Assembly (NCBI GenBank): GCA_022496205.1
Contig: WTXD01000002.1
Coordinates: forward strand, 62,001 to 126,000
DNA: 64,000 nucleotides
Origin: Gloeopeniophorella convolvens
Lineage: Eukaryota; Basidiomycota; Agaricomycetes; Russulales
Direction of reading: 5' to 3'
Both the position numbers and the translations under genes were made by a program. Positions 54,372 to 64,000 of the stretch are shown in pieces (the stretch's first letter is position 1; every line of letters starts with the position of its first letter). The notes under the pieces are model-generated. The model did no database searches. It was not told the origin of the DNA and worked only from the letters and a program-made list of their open reading frames with translations.

Positions 54372-56783
54372 TCACGGCTTTTTCGAGGACCGCCGAGACT
54401 TCTTCGACTTGCCGTCCCGCGAGGACGTCTGAGCTCCACACCTTATTTTACTCATTTGGGAGTTGGACTGAGTCTGGGACCCGGAAGGTACGCTGAAGAG
54501 CATCGAGCTGCTCCCTGGAGAGGTTAGGCTCATTGGGGAAGACAATACATTCGAGTTTGATGGTGTTGATTCAGGAGGAACTTCGGGCCCCTTGCGACGC
54601 TTCTTGAGATCCGACCCCTCGCTGTCGACGACCGGATCTCGTTCGCGCTTGCGTTTGTAGCTCGCTGTTGGCGATGGCTGAACGAACTTCAGGTTCAGAC
54701 TGCCATCGTCGGTGACATCCCATGGACTCGCCAGGTGCTTCTCCACGATAGCCAACAGAGCTTTGGAAGACTGAACGCTCTTGAGAGCCCGCTGGACGAG
54801 GGGATCCCGCGTCCTCTGGCTTTCCCTCGAGAGTTGAAGTGGCCGGCTCACAAGTGTCTTCCCCAAGTGAAGGTAAACAGGGCTGAACAGGCGACGCATG
54901 TCCTTGATGATGTCCTTGCAGGGTGTCGTTACGAGGAGGGCGAGGGCGATTTCATCATCGGCGAGCATCTCGCCATCAAGACAATCCCTCTTTCCGGCTC
55001 CTCCTGTGATAATCTTCTTGAGAGTGGTAGGGTCCCGCATGGTCTTGTACTGGTCGAAAACCTGCCGGATTGGGTACCGATAGAACTCTTTCAGATCTTC
55101 GCTCATTCTGAAGCGAAAGATTTGATACAGCAGCACCCAGAAGAAGGATTCCAGGTCGTCCGAGAACTCGTGGGACTTGTGCAATGGGTCCATCAACAAC
55201 CCGACGGATATAAACTGCCATGTTCCCTAGGCATCGTCACGTCCGTCAGTTCACACACACGTGACACAAGACAGTGGCATACCGTGCGTGACATCCGACT
55301 GGGCTTTCCTTCCTCATCTGTAGTCACTTTCTTCGACAGGTCCCAGTCAATAAGAATGCCTCGTCCTTCATCGGTAATGAGGATGTTGCCTGCACTGATG
55401 TCGCGATGGAGAATGCGGGTCCTCTGATATGCTTCATCGTGCGCTATCATGAACATCGCTTAGTGCCCAGTGCGGTACTTAAGAGATGCGAGCGACGAAC
55501 CTACAATGGCGTCCCTCATCACCTCACACAGTTGCCGCGTCGATTCAAAGTGACTCAATGGCCTCCCGAGCGTGTCCAAGACAAGGCGGTAGTGGACGTA
55601 AGGCTCCACTCTAGGATTCCCATAGCACCACGTAGCCCGGCCCGCCGTCTTGACAAAGTCCTGTGTGGTGGTCCGCTGGACCGCCAATGGGAACGTCCTC
55701 CAGGCTTCGGGGGTCAAGGACACGTCGCCCGCTCGACTCATTTTTGCGATGTTCGAGACTCTGGCATCCTTGAGCTCTCGATAGACATCCCCTTCCTTTT
55801 GTATTCCTGGTAGATCATGACGCCAGAAGTCTTTGAGGTATACAAGTTCGCCGCTTGCGAGATCATATGCAATGAAGCCGAAGGTGGCACGGCCGACCAG
55901 TGTATCGGTGGACCAGGTAGCCTTTGGGGAGATGTAGTATCGAGGCTCCTTGTCGGGACAGTCATCTCTGACGAGGAACTTGTGAAGGCTTTTCGGCTCT
56001 AAAGAGGCCAGACCAGGGTACTTGAGAAGCTTCGGCAGCGCGCGCGCAGCCTCCTCGTCTGTCGCAGGACAGATAGTAGTATCATGGCCCTTTTGAACGT
56101 CGGAAAGATGATTGAACCTCCAGAAGAATTCGGAGAGAGCATCTCCTTTGTTCCACGCAAACAGCTCCGTGTAAATGACCCCACTGCGATCGCAGCGAAG
56201 CAGGCGCGCATTAGGACCGAAAAGGACGATGCCGAAGGAGAATACACGATATTGGGTGTAGTGTATTTCAGAGGCGTAGGATATCAACTGGCGGCATATC
56301 CGATAGTATTTCCTCTCGAAGCAGAGGCGGCTGGTCAGTGTCTCTTCATCCTCCATTTTTTCGATCGGAAGAACGAAATCTTCGTCTTCACGTTTGATTT
56401 CAAGCCAAAACTCGGCAGAGCACCAATCAAGGCCAGGCGGGAGACGAGCACGAGAGAACACAGAGATGTCAGGTTTCTTCCGCTGGGGGTTACCGCTGGG
56501 ACTCGGAGTGTTTGTGGTCATGGTCTTCGCCAACAGGAGATCGGGACAAAGACCAGATGCATGAATTGCCTCGATCTACGACACAAGGGTAGATCTATCA
56601 GAAATAAGGCCCTAGGAGACCGGAGGACGAACTTACGAAGGTGGTCTCGTTTCTTGCGGCAGTATCTTCGGGGAACGCAACGGTTCCAGTAGGACGATCC
56701 TTGGGCGCCTTCGGAATGAACTCGTTGAAAAATTCGTTCAACGGCATTGGCCCGACGAGTCTTTCATGGATATCGTTAGACAT
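54372..56783 (-). CDS. FunK1-type protein kinase, copy 5 (750 aa)
   Basis: Exons 56637-56783, 55501-56575, 55283-55458 and 54372-55226 sum to 2253 nt. Start MSNDIHERLVGPMPL. Most diverged N-terminal half of the five: FSRARLPPGLDWCSAEFWL, TQYRVFSFGIVLFGPNARLL, LVGRATFGFIAYDLASG, VYLKDFWRHDL, ILHRDISAGNILI. The following segment reads TDEGRGILIDWDL where the others have TRSGRGILIDWDL. The C-lobe and tail are of the copy 3/4 type (LHLGKTLVSRPLQLSRESQ, LKKRRKG). The upstream DNA stays open for about 47 codons (to 56924) without an ATG and does not resemble the MAQPRT extension. This is the array's outer, perhaps oldest, member, and no spacer repeat lies upstream of it. Confidence 0.88.
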
Positions 56784-57358
56784 ATCGAGGTAGTGTTCTG
56801 TAGCGATGTCCGAGCCAGCCAACAAGTGACGCAAGCCAGCTTCAAGTGAAGTAGTACCCAGTGGAAGTGTCTGATTATGAAGTGTCTGGTACCAGCCTGC
56901 GGCCGACTCGGAGGTGGCCGTCACAAAACGGTGGCAGCTGCCACACGTTGTTCGGCTATGTTATGTAATGAACGCGCTGTTGCGACGCGTCGCGTGACGC
57001 ACGTGACAGTTTCGAAACGGATGGGATCGGACCGGAGCGTGAGAATGAAAAGACGCAATTTGCACTTGCACTGAGCTCGACCTGTGCATGTGCCGCGTCG
57101 ATAAGTCCCACGCGCGCTACCGCCGGCAGGCTCCACCCGCCCGCTGACCCTAGTAGGGACCCCTCCTCTCCGATGTCGCTCATGCAACACCGTGACTAAT
57201 CTGGCGCATCTTGTCAACCAGAGGCGGCGACACCAGGACCACCACGGGTGCCGGACTTGCACCCGGTTTTCAACGGATCCAATAGAACGACTGCATGCTA
57301 CTTTGTTACTCTCCAAGATCGCCCTAGAGCCCATGGATGGGTATTGCAGTGCTACTAG
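56784..57358. other. intergenic between FunK1 copy 5 and NMT
   Basis: Right edge of the duplicated array. It holds the promoter of copy 5 and the 3' flank of the NMT gene. No spacer homology and no gene recognised. Confidence 0.5.
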
Positions 57359-59417
57359 TCAGAGCATGACTACACCGACGCCACGCCCAACGCTCCTATC
57401 GTCAGTCGCACTCATTCCAGCAAGTGCCTTCGAGCGCCAGTTATACAAATAGAAATTCAACAGCCCATCACCAGACCCAAACTGCGTATACCAAGGCGTC
57501 AGCAAAAGGTGGACGACAGCACAAACCCAATTTGGCACAATACCTTGAGCTCCTGGAGGAAGAGAGAGTTATCCATGAGCGTGAGGGCGTTGAACACATC
57601 GAACTTGGCTAGGTCCGCAACGATGATCGCGTCATTGATGAGCTCGTTTAAGCGCTTCTTCAATGCGTCGCCCTCCTCCGTGCCGTCCGCGAAGACCACA
57701 TCGGTCGCGTAGTAGTACAAGTATGCGGCCTCGAGGAGGTCGTGGCGCGGGTGTCCGATAATCGTGGAAGGCAACGTATAGAATGAGAAAAAGTCAGTGA
57801 TCGCGTGCGTCTCAGGGTTCTGTTGCAGCGGCGGTGAGCGAATACGAACTGGTTGAAAAGCGAAGGGGAAATGCACCTCAACGACGTATGCCCAAACAAC
57901 CTGCCCTTGGCGCCGTCGTGTTGACGAGTCCAGCTCGCCAGTGCCGCGCCCACTAAGAAACTGGTGCCTCACGTCTTCCTCTTCAAGCACCGGGATCATG
58001 TCAAACCGCGTCATGTACCGCCGGTACAGATCCGTCACCGCAGGCACGTCGCGGTCCTCCATCTCCCGGAGGCCCGCGCGCGTGAGCGCAGGCGCCGAGG
58101 GCACTTTGTACTGACGGATCATACGTGCGATGGTCATGTTGCGTGGGACGTACGTGAACTTGACGTCGACGAGCTTCGGCACGTTCAATGTGCGGTGATA
58201 ATATCTGCACGTCGAGATCGGCGTCGGGAGTACGAGGCCTGCAGTGTATATTGCCTGGAAAATGCCCTTCAGGTGGCACTGTCGTGTAATCTCCTTGATG
58301 AGTACTGGTGTGAGACGTTTAGAGCGCAACTTCTTGTGCACGCAGAGGTAGTTAATTTCGACAGCATGAAAATCTCTGGAGAGACATCAGCTGAGATGAC
58401 GGAGGGAAGGGAGATCCCACTTGTTGCGGACGCGGAGGTTGATGGGGACACCAGAAATGAAAGCGACAAGCTTCTTGTTGGATGAAACACGGACACCAAG
58501 GTGCCACTCTTTGTGCCAGCCTGGGGGTTTGAGCGCCCTGGTCGTAATGGATATATAAGAGCATGGTCGCGGGTTTTGCAATCCTAACGCACCACTCAAG
58601 GAACTCCGCGGTGTATCGGAATCGGAATGCAGCATGGTCGTCTTCTACGTAATTAGCTGAGAGCAATTCATACACTTCTTTGATCTGTACCAGGAGTAAT
58701 GGGCATCCGACGGGAACCCTAAGCGGAGCAAGGTGGACCGACACGAACCTGTGCGGGTTCATTGATATCAAGTGTGCTCCATTCAAAATCCTTGGGAAGG
58801 GGGTACGCCTCTTGTCTAACTTCTTCTCTCGGTTTAGATAGTTCAATAGGACCGTCCTCCTCCGGTGCCTCGTCGCCTAGTCACATATGAATGCGTGATT
58901 GCGGTCGAGAAGAGACGCGCGACACACCGTAATGGGGCACAGGCTGTGTTCCCCAGAACTACGCCACCGAGGTCAAAGTTAACCGTAGTGCCAGTGCGAC
59001 GCACAACTTAGAGCACACCTTGTGATCGCCAATCTCCTTCTTGTTCTTCCCACCGAACCCAGCCTTTCCTTCAATCACGTCCTTCAGCTTGAGCTGCTTG
59101 AGCAGATCGCGCACGACATCCTCGCTCGCCGCGGGTGAGTCTTCGCCATGCTCTTCCTTGACCTTCGCCACAACCTGATCCACTACGGCCTGAGGGACGG
59201 AGTCACCCTTGATCGCAGAGATCGCGCGCGCAATTTTGGAGCGCTTTTTCTTCTTTTTCTTGGACGCGCTCGAAGGCCCCGACTCCGCGGCCGCTACTGT
59301 GACTTCGGTCTCAGACTCGGAGCCGGACTCATCCTCTGCGCCAGCATCTACCTCGGAGGTAGGCTGCTCTTCGGAATAGTCAGTGTTCTCTGGTGCTTTG
59401 GCTTTGTTGGACGCCAT
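57359..59417 (-). CDS. glycylpeptide N-tetradecanoyltransferase (NMT)
   Basis: Transfers myristate from myristoyl-CoA to N-terminal glycine of proteins; essential in fungi. Start [19 protein letters not shown] at 59417. The N-terminal region is disordered with a lysine block (KKKKKKRSK), as in ribosome-associated NMTs. Then IELSKP-type sequence, [101 protein letters not shown] and [15 protein letters not shown]. The C-terminal half has [25 protein letters not shown] and [19 protein letters not shown]. The last exon gives [15 protein letters not shown] and ends GVGVVML. The C-terminal carboxylate is catalytic in this enzyme, and the family-standard end supports the splice model. About seven exons. 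All recognisable motifs are present. Confidence 0.95.
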
Positions 59418-59829
59418 GCCAATGAACCGGGTTGTGGTGGAAGGTGCGCAGAGAGAGAGCAGCGGCGCGCCGGACGAGGCTCTGAGGGCACCGATTTAGA
59501 AATCCATCGTCATCATGCGCGTCTATTACATACTGTGCCTGACGCGTAATTGTCACGTTGCTAGTGACCCCACTGGTAGCCACTGGTCGATTCACAACAC
59601 CTTCGTCGTAGGGAGCTGTACTAGGCAATCCTACCAAGCCATCTATACAATGCTCCTTTGGTACATCTCAGAGCGTAGCCAAAGTGCGTGATCTGAAACG
59701 ACGCCGCTATTGCCGTGCAAGCGCTCCAACAAGTGGTTACTACAGGGTCTCTGGCACCCAAACGGGACGTCTTTCATGCAGTAGGACTCTCCCTTGCCTG
59801 AAGGTGACTTGCACGGAGTCCGAGTTCAA
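59418..59829. other. intergenic between OGG1 and NMT
   Basis: NMT promoter plus the 3' flank of the minus-strand OGG1 gene. No gene seen. Confidence 0.5.
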
Positions 59830-61315
59830 CTACCCGAGCGCCGAAGGCATGCGCCGTCTCCTCTTGACGCGCTCTGCGAGACTATCCATCTGAACTGCAG
59901 GAGCGCCACCTATCTGCGGCGGCGGGACGTCTACCTCAGGCTCGGGCTGAGGTCGAGCTCTTTTCGTACCCCGCTTACGCGGTGACTCAGTGGGCACCGA
60001 GAAATAGTCCCCGGCACCTTGTGAAGTACGTACTTGCCGCTTGACGGGCGAAGGAATAGGGGTTGGCAATCCATGGTCTGAGAACGCTTTCAAGTCGGCA
60101 GTGAACAAGACCTGTTGCGACAGTTTAGTGCACGCCCATTCATTGCCGAAGAAGAGACATACTGAATGAGCCCAGCCAGCGTAGTCACCCCAGACGCTCA
60201 TGAACTTCTCGCTGATAGCATCGTATAGTTTCGGCGACATTGCTTGTTTGGCCCCACTCGCGCCACGGAAGCCGTAGTGCTTGATGGCGATCTGGTGAAC
60301 GTGTGTGTCGACGGGAATAACTTCACTCTGCCAAAGTGATTAGCAGGGATGGTTGACGACAACGGTGTGCAGCGACGGACCTTGTCGAGGCTCATCAATA
60401 GAACGCAATCTGCGACTTTGCGGCCGACGCCCATCAACTTTAACAGCTCCTCTCTAGCTTCTGTAGTGCTCTTGTCACGAAGGGTACGGAGCCACTTTTC
60501 TGGGGCCTCAATCCCTTGCGTAGAAGAGCTGGCGCCGTGTTCATCTATGAGCATCTTGGCGGTTTTCTGAATAAAGTCTGCGCGGTAGCCAAAGCCTTGT
60601 GAGCGAAGCATCGCGGCCACCTCGGGTGCTGCGAGTTGTGACGGAGGAGGGAATGGATGGAAAACCTCGAGCTCAGGCTCAGGCGTGGCGTCTACTAAAT
60701 CGTCAGAGTTGGGCGGTGTAGGCAAGCGTGGTGGTAGCGCCAAAGGGGGCGGCATAGACAAGAGGGGTGGCGAATACTTGATACAAAGTGACTTAACCAT
60801 CTTGGTGATTCGAATGATGTTGTTGTTCGAAGAACAAATGAACCTGTATACACATGACGGTGAGCGGATGCGCCGACCACGAGGAGACTGGCCACGCACG
60901 AGATGAGGTTCTCCCATGGATCCTGCCGCAGCATCCTGATACCCTCGAACCTCGACCTTAACTTGGCAAACACAGGGTCCTTGACGCTCCATTCGTCGTA
61001 CAGCTTGACGAGGTCGATGTCCAGCTGGAAGTAGTCCTTGAGCCACAACAGCGTCTCGGCATCACGCGTAGAGCCAGCCTCTGGAGACTCCGGAGGGTCC
61101 GGAAAGACAGAACGGTAGAAGAGCGTGTCTGGAGACTGTCGGAGGCACACGACGCGGTCGCGCAGGCACAGACGGTATTCGTGGGAGGGATCCGACAGCA
61201 AGACTGCGTGGAGTGGATGGATGGACCAACGAAACGATTGACCACATCTCAAGACCGCAGAGAGCGATAATTGAGCTAGTGGAAGTGGGAGAGCGTGAAA
61301 GCCGAGCTGAGCCAT
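59830..61315 (-). CDS. OGG1: 8-oxoguanine DNA glycosylase (OGG1)
   Basis: Bifunctional base-excision-repair glycosylase/AP lyase that removes 8-oxoG opposite C, in nucleus and mitochondria. I start at the ATG of MAQLGFHALPLPL (61315); the frame is open further up but without an ATG. N-terminal domain: LRCGQSFRW, YRLCLRDRVVCL, DYFQLDIDLVKLYDEW. The helix-hairpin-helix core: DPWENLISFICSSNNNI, RITKMV, GFGYRADFI, LMGVGRKVADCVLLMSLDK with the catalytic Lys, and IPVDTHVHQIA with the catalytic Asp. Then WGDYAGWAHSVLFTADLKAF, restored by splicing at a GTATGT..ACAG intron. An insert of about 40 residues rich in Pro and Leu (PPPLALPPRLPTPP) separates KYSPPLL from FPPPSQLA. The C-terminal tail of about 75 residues has basic clusters (KRGTKRARPQ and KRRRRM) suiting nuclear import. 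Head-to-head with NPR2. Confidence 0.95.
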
Positions 61316-61415
61316 TGCCGGGTGGTTGGAGACAAGTTCGGACGCGTCCCAGACGCGACGCGGCTCGCGCGCTTGCTTCCCGCGACGACGGCCGTGGCAG
61401 CGCCCAGCGGCCACA
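61316..61415. promoter_or_regulatory. bidirectional promoter, OGG1 / NPR2
   Basis: Only 100 bp lie between the two divergent ATG codons. No TATA box is seen. Transcripts probably start within this GC-rich gap or overlap each other. Confidence 0.45.
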
Positions 61416-63478
61416 ATGACCGGCGACGGCGACTCTTTTCTACCCCGGCTCCAGTCCGTCTTCTACGCCCGGTTTGACGAACTCAGAGGTCCCGAAATCG
61501 CCTACCAGGTTCCCGAGGGCCTGATCCTCTCCGCTGCTGGTCCTATCTCCGGTGCGACCTCGCCCATTCCATCCGGGAGTTCGCGCGCATCTAGCGTTGC
61601 GTTCGCGCCGCCTAGCAGGCCCGATTCTCGCATAAAGGCCTCCCCTCAGAAGCGATCCCGGTCGACCAGCCGGACCCTGTTCAACTTCGATGATGTCTCC
61701 AGATACATCATAGCCCAGAGCCCTCTTTGCGGGAGGTTAGTCACTTGCACAGCGGGCAGGTGCAAGATCCTTGGCTTCCCGGTCGAACTACAGGGAAACT
61801 ACGAACGGAACTACTTCCGCTTCAATGTCTGCTTTGTGTTCGATGCATCAGCAGATCTGAGCTGCTATGAGCCTGTCGTGCGAAAGGTCAACCGCGTCCT
61901 GACTTCATGCGAGGTGAGCTTGTGTGTCTTCTAATCAATGCTGCAGACAAATTCAACACTCCAAAGGAAGAGTCATCGTTCCTGTCTTCCTCAGAGACGT
62001 CTTTCAAAGTCTATGCCATCTTGGAGCAGCTTTACGAGGATCTGAACTCGTATTCGGAGACTTCTATCGCCATAGACAACTTCAACTCTATAGAGCTGAA
62101 GATATTCCCTTTCTACCCAAACCCACCCCCAGTAAATGACTGGATGGTCCCCGTGGCTCTAGTTAATTTTGACAAGATCATTGAGCCGAACTGGGATTTG
62201 ACCATGGCGAAGGTGCGTCGGTGCCTGCCATGCGTACCCGTCCTCCCTCGTTACATGGGCGGCTAGGTTTGCCAATACATCGACGGCTCGAATCACGTCG
62301 CTCGAATCGCAAATCTCGCGGGCTGCGACATTGTATTGACACGTCAGGCTATTTCTCATTTATTGTAAGAACACTCACAGCTTGTCACGATCTCGAAGAC
62401 ACACCTGTCTTGTCCAGGTACTACCAAGTCATCATGACCATCGACATTTTCCAGTACTCCAATATGTATACGCTTCGCAAGAGCATCCAGTGGCTCGCCG
62501 ACGAAGCCCATGTGAAAGAAGAGTGTGGTGCCTATGTGAGCAAGGAAGGTATGCTTCGTGAGCGTAGCCTATTTTCGCTGCTTAAGTCTCTGTTGGTCCA
62601 GGGAGGGCTGTCCCCGACTGGCCAAAGCTACTCCACCTCTACTCACGAATGCGACCCGGAAAGACCGTCTTCGAGTGGATGCAAGACCACGACGTGCGCA
62701 GTCTCGGCATCGACGTGCGCCGCTTCGCAAGTTTCGGCGTCATCAAGGTGCGCTGCACTGCGCGCCTTCCGCCCGCCCCGAACCACATCTGACACGAGCT
62801 CCCCGGCAGGGCTTCCTGCGCCGCGTGCACCGCTGGCCGATCCTCCTCGTCGACGAGCCGCCACAGCCCGGGCAAAAACCCGCAACGCTCCCGCCCTCGC
62901 CCTCCGGCCGCAAGCGCGCGAGCAGCCTGACCGTCGCGCCGCTCGCGCCCTCCCTGCGCTCGCGCCGGCGCATCTCAGAAGCCGCTCCCGCCTTCGCGTT
63001 TGCGCACTCGCCCGCCGGCACCGTCTCGCCGCCGCCGCGCGCCGCCGAGGCGTCGCTCGGCTCTCTCCGCGTGCGCGTCGGCGCGCTCGCCGCAGGCCCG
63101 CCGAGCCCGCGCACGGTGCGCCGCGAGCCGCGGCGCCACTCGACCGCGACGCCCGCATCGCTCTTCGAGATCGCACAGGCGCTAGCGGCGCCGCCCGCCC
63201 AGCACGCAGCGCGGCCGCGGCTCTCGCGCTCGCCGTCGACGCCTGTGATCAAGGCACAGGCGAATGCTGGCGCGGGCGCGACGGCCACGCCCGTGCTCGT
63301 GTCACAGCCGCTCGCGTACCCGTCTGCGCTTGTGCCGCTGCTTGATGGCGAGCACCATACGGACGAGCTGTGTTGTCGGTTCGAAGTCGGGTGGCCGACG
63401 CTCGAGCGCTGGTTGGTGGCTATGGGTGAGGGCGCAGGGGATGGTGACTTTGGCAAGGTGCTCATCATATACCGGTAG
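61416..63478 (+). CDS. NPR2: NPR2/NPRL2, GATOR1 (SEACIT) subunit
   Basis: Nitrogen permease regulator 2, part of the complex that inhibits TORC1 at the vacuole on amino-acid starvation. Start MTGDGDSFLPRLQSVFYARF. N-terminal longin-type domain: FDELRGPEIAYQVPEG, a Ser/Pro insert, VSRYIIAQSPLCGRLVTC, ILGFPVELQGNYERNYFRF and NVCFVFDASADLSCYEPVV. Then KVYAILEQLYEDLNSYSET and AIDNFNSIELKIFP, followed by DWMVPVALVNFDKI and WDLTMAKVCQYIDGSNHVA. Further exons give YYQVIMTIDIFQYSNMYT, LLTLYSRMRPGKTVFEWM and RRFASFGVIKGFLRRVHRWP. The C-terminal third holds a long Ala/Pro/Arg/Ser-rich region, then the closing winged-helix part LLDGEHHTDELCCRFEVGW and VLIIYR at the stop. Several short introns. Codon use in the last exon is extremely GC-rich. 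Confidence 0.92.
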
Positions 63479-63766
63479 TGGGTGGAGGTGAGGCTATAAG
63501 TAGTGAGTGTAATGATACAGTAGATATTCGAATATGTCTGGTCTGGCTACACTTCTGCCCCTAGCGTCTCATAGGCTATGAGATGTACATCGACACATTG
63601 CCAACAGCCATGCAGGTCGTTCATTCAAAGCGCCCGCGGATTTATGTCATCGGAGAAGTATGTCTCGACTCTCTTCAAACCACCGAAGCCACATTGGACA
63701 GTGCGATACCTGCCCTCGCAGAACCAGCCACAAGAGCCTGTGGACGCCACACGGTCTGCACGCCAA
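63479..63766. other. convergent intergenic region
   Basis: 3' flanks of NPR2 (plus) and the probable RCL1 gene (minus). No gene seen. Confidence 0.5.
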
Positions 63767-64000
63767 TCAAGCCAATGTCCGGTTCGTGTTGATGTAGCCT
63801 GTCCCATAACACGAGTACAGGAGCTCTGGGGACGACTCGCTCGACCCCTCAGCCGGAGTGATCTTAAAGGAAGTCCCAAATGCGTCTTTCGCGTCGCGCA
63901 GAAACTGTATCCTACAAGCCCATCGTGTTCGTCAATAGCCAAATGAAAGCGCATGCTGTGCTTACGTTCGTTCAGTTGGCTCCGCCATCCTACACCGTCC
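63767..64000 (-). CDS. C-terminal exon of probable RCL1 (RNA 3'-phosphate cyclase-like), partial
   Basis: After an acceptor near 63918 (TTGTAG) the minus strand reads IQFLRDAKDAFGTSFKITPA, a short Glu/Ser linker, then ELLYSCYGTGYINTNRTLA and stop at 63767. This matches the remembered end of Rcl1 (FLRD..FG..FKI and S/TC.GTG..N), the 18S pre-rRNA processing factor of the small-subunit processome. Only about 50 residues are inside the window and the upstream exon is cut by the window end, so the call rests on a short segment. Confidence 0.5.

Noticed and set aside
33060..56783. Kinase array as pseudogenes
   Set aside because: All five models splice cleanly into full-length frames with intact catalytic motifs. 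Only the optional upstream extension is broken in two of them.
1..64000. tRNA, rRNA or CRISPR features
   Set aside because: No cloverleaf with a convincing T-arm, no rRNA-like stretch and no regularly spaced short repeats were seen in reading. A dedicated RNA search was not possible.

Overview
The window looks like nuclear DNA of a basidiomycete fungus, probably an Agaricomycete and plausibly a polypore (inference). Genes are split by many short introns of about 42-60 nt with GT..AG ends. Coding DNA is GC-rich. The window holds FunK1 kinases, a family confined to fungi and expanded in Agaricomycetes. No tRNA, rRNA, CRISPR array or prokaryotic feature was seen. Starts and splice sites were read by eye. 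Models whose exon sum I checked are Ran (215 aa), GID4 (455 aa), the first hypothetical (187 aa) and the five FunK1 genes (748-819 aa).

Layout. 1-4.1 kb is gene-poor. It has a small hypothetical gene and then a stretch flanked by inverted repeats that encloses a decayed exosome RRP45 gene. 4.1-30.6 kb is ordinary gene-rich DNA: Ran GTPase, a DHA2-type MFS transporter, an isopenicillin-N-synthase-like 2OG-Fe(II) oxygenase, the GID4 substrate receptor, a Baeyer-Villiger-like flavin monooxygenase, a casein kinase I, a coiled-coil RGG/RS protein, a JmjC protein, a Zip3/RNF212-like meiotic RING protein and a LEA-2 membrane protein. 30.8-56.8 kb is a segmental duplication, all on the minus strand: one intact DUF726/TMCO4-like hydrolase gene, five intact FunK1 kinase genes in tandem, a truncated DUF726 copy between kinases 1 and 2, and four copies of a GC-rich spacer. 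One spacer is interrupted by about 1.55 kb of unrelated DNA carrying a 297-bp CACTA-type MITE with a 3-bp target duplication. 57.4-64 kb returns to conserved genes: N-myristoyltransferase, OGG1, NPR2/NPRL2 and the last exon of a probable RCL1 gene.

How the genes relate. Most neighbours are unrelated housekeeping genes, as is usual in fungi. Two head-to-head pairs share very short intergenic promoters: JmjC/Zip3-like (190 bp) and OGG1/NPR2 (100 bp). The MFS, 2OG-oxygenase and monooxygenase genes lie within 12 kb of each other, but no core biosynthetic gene is present and GID4 sits between them, so I do not call a metabolite cluster. The kinase array is the most dynamic part: copies differ by in-frame repeats, have lost or kept an upstream reading frame, and copies 3 and 4 look recently homogenised.
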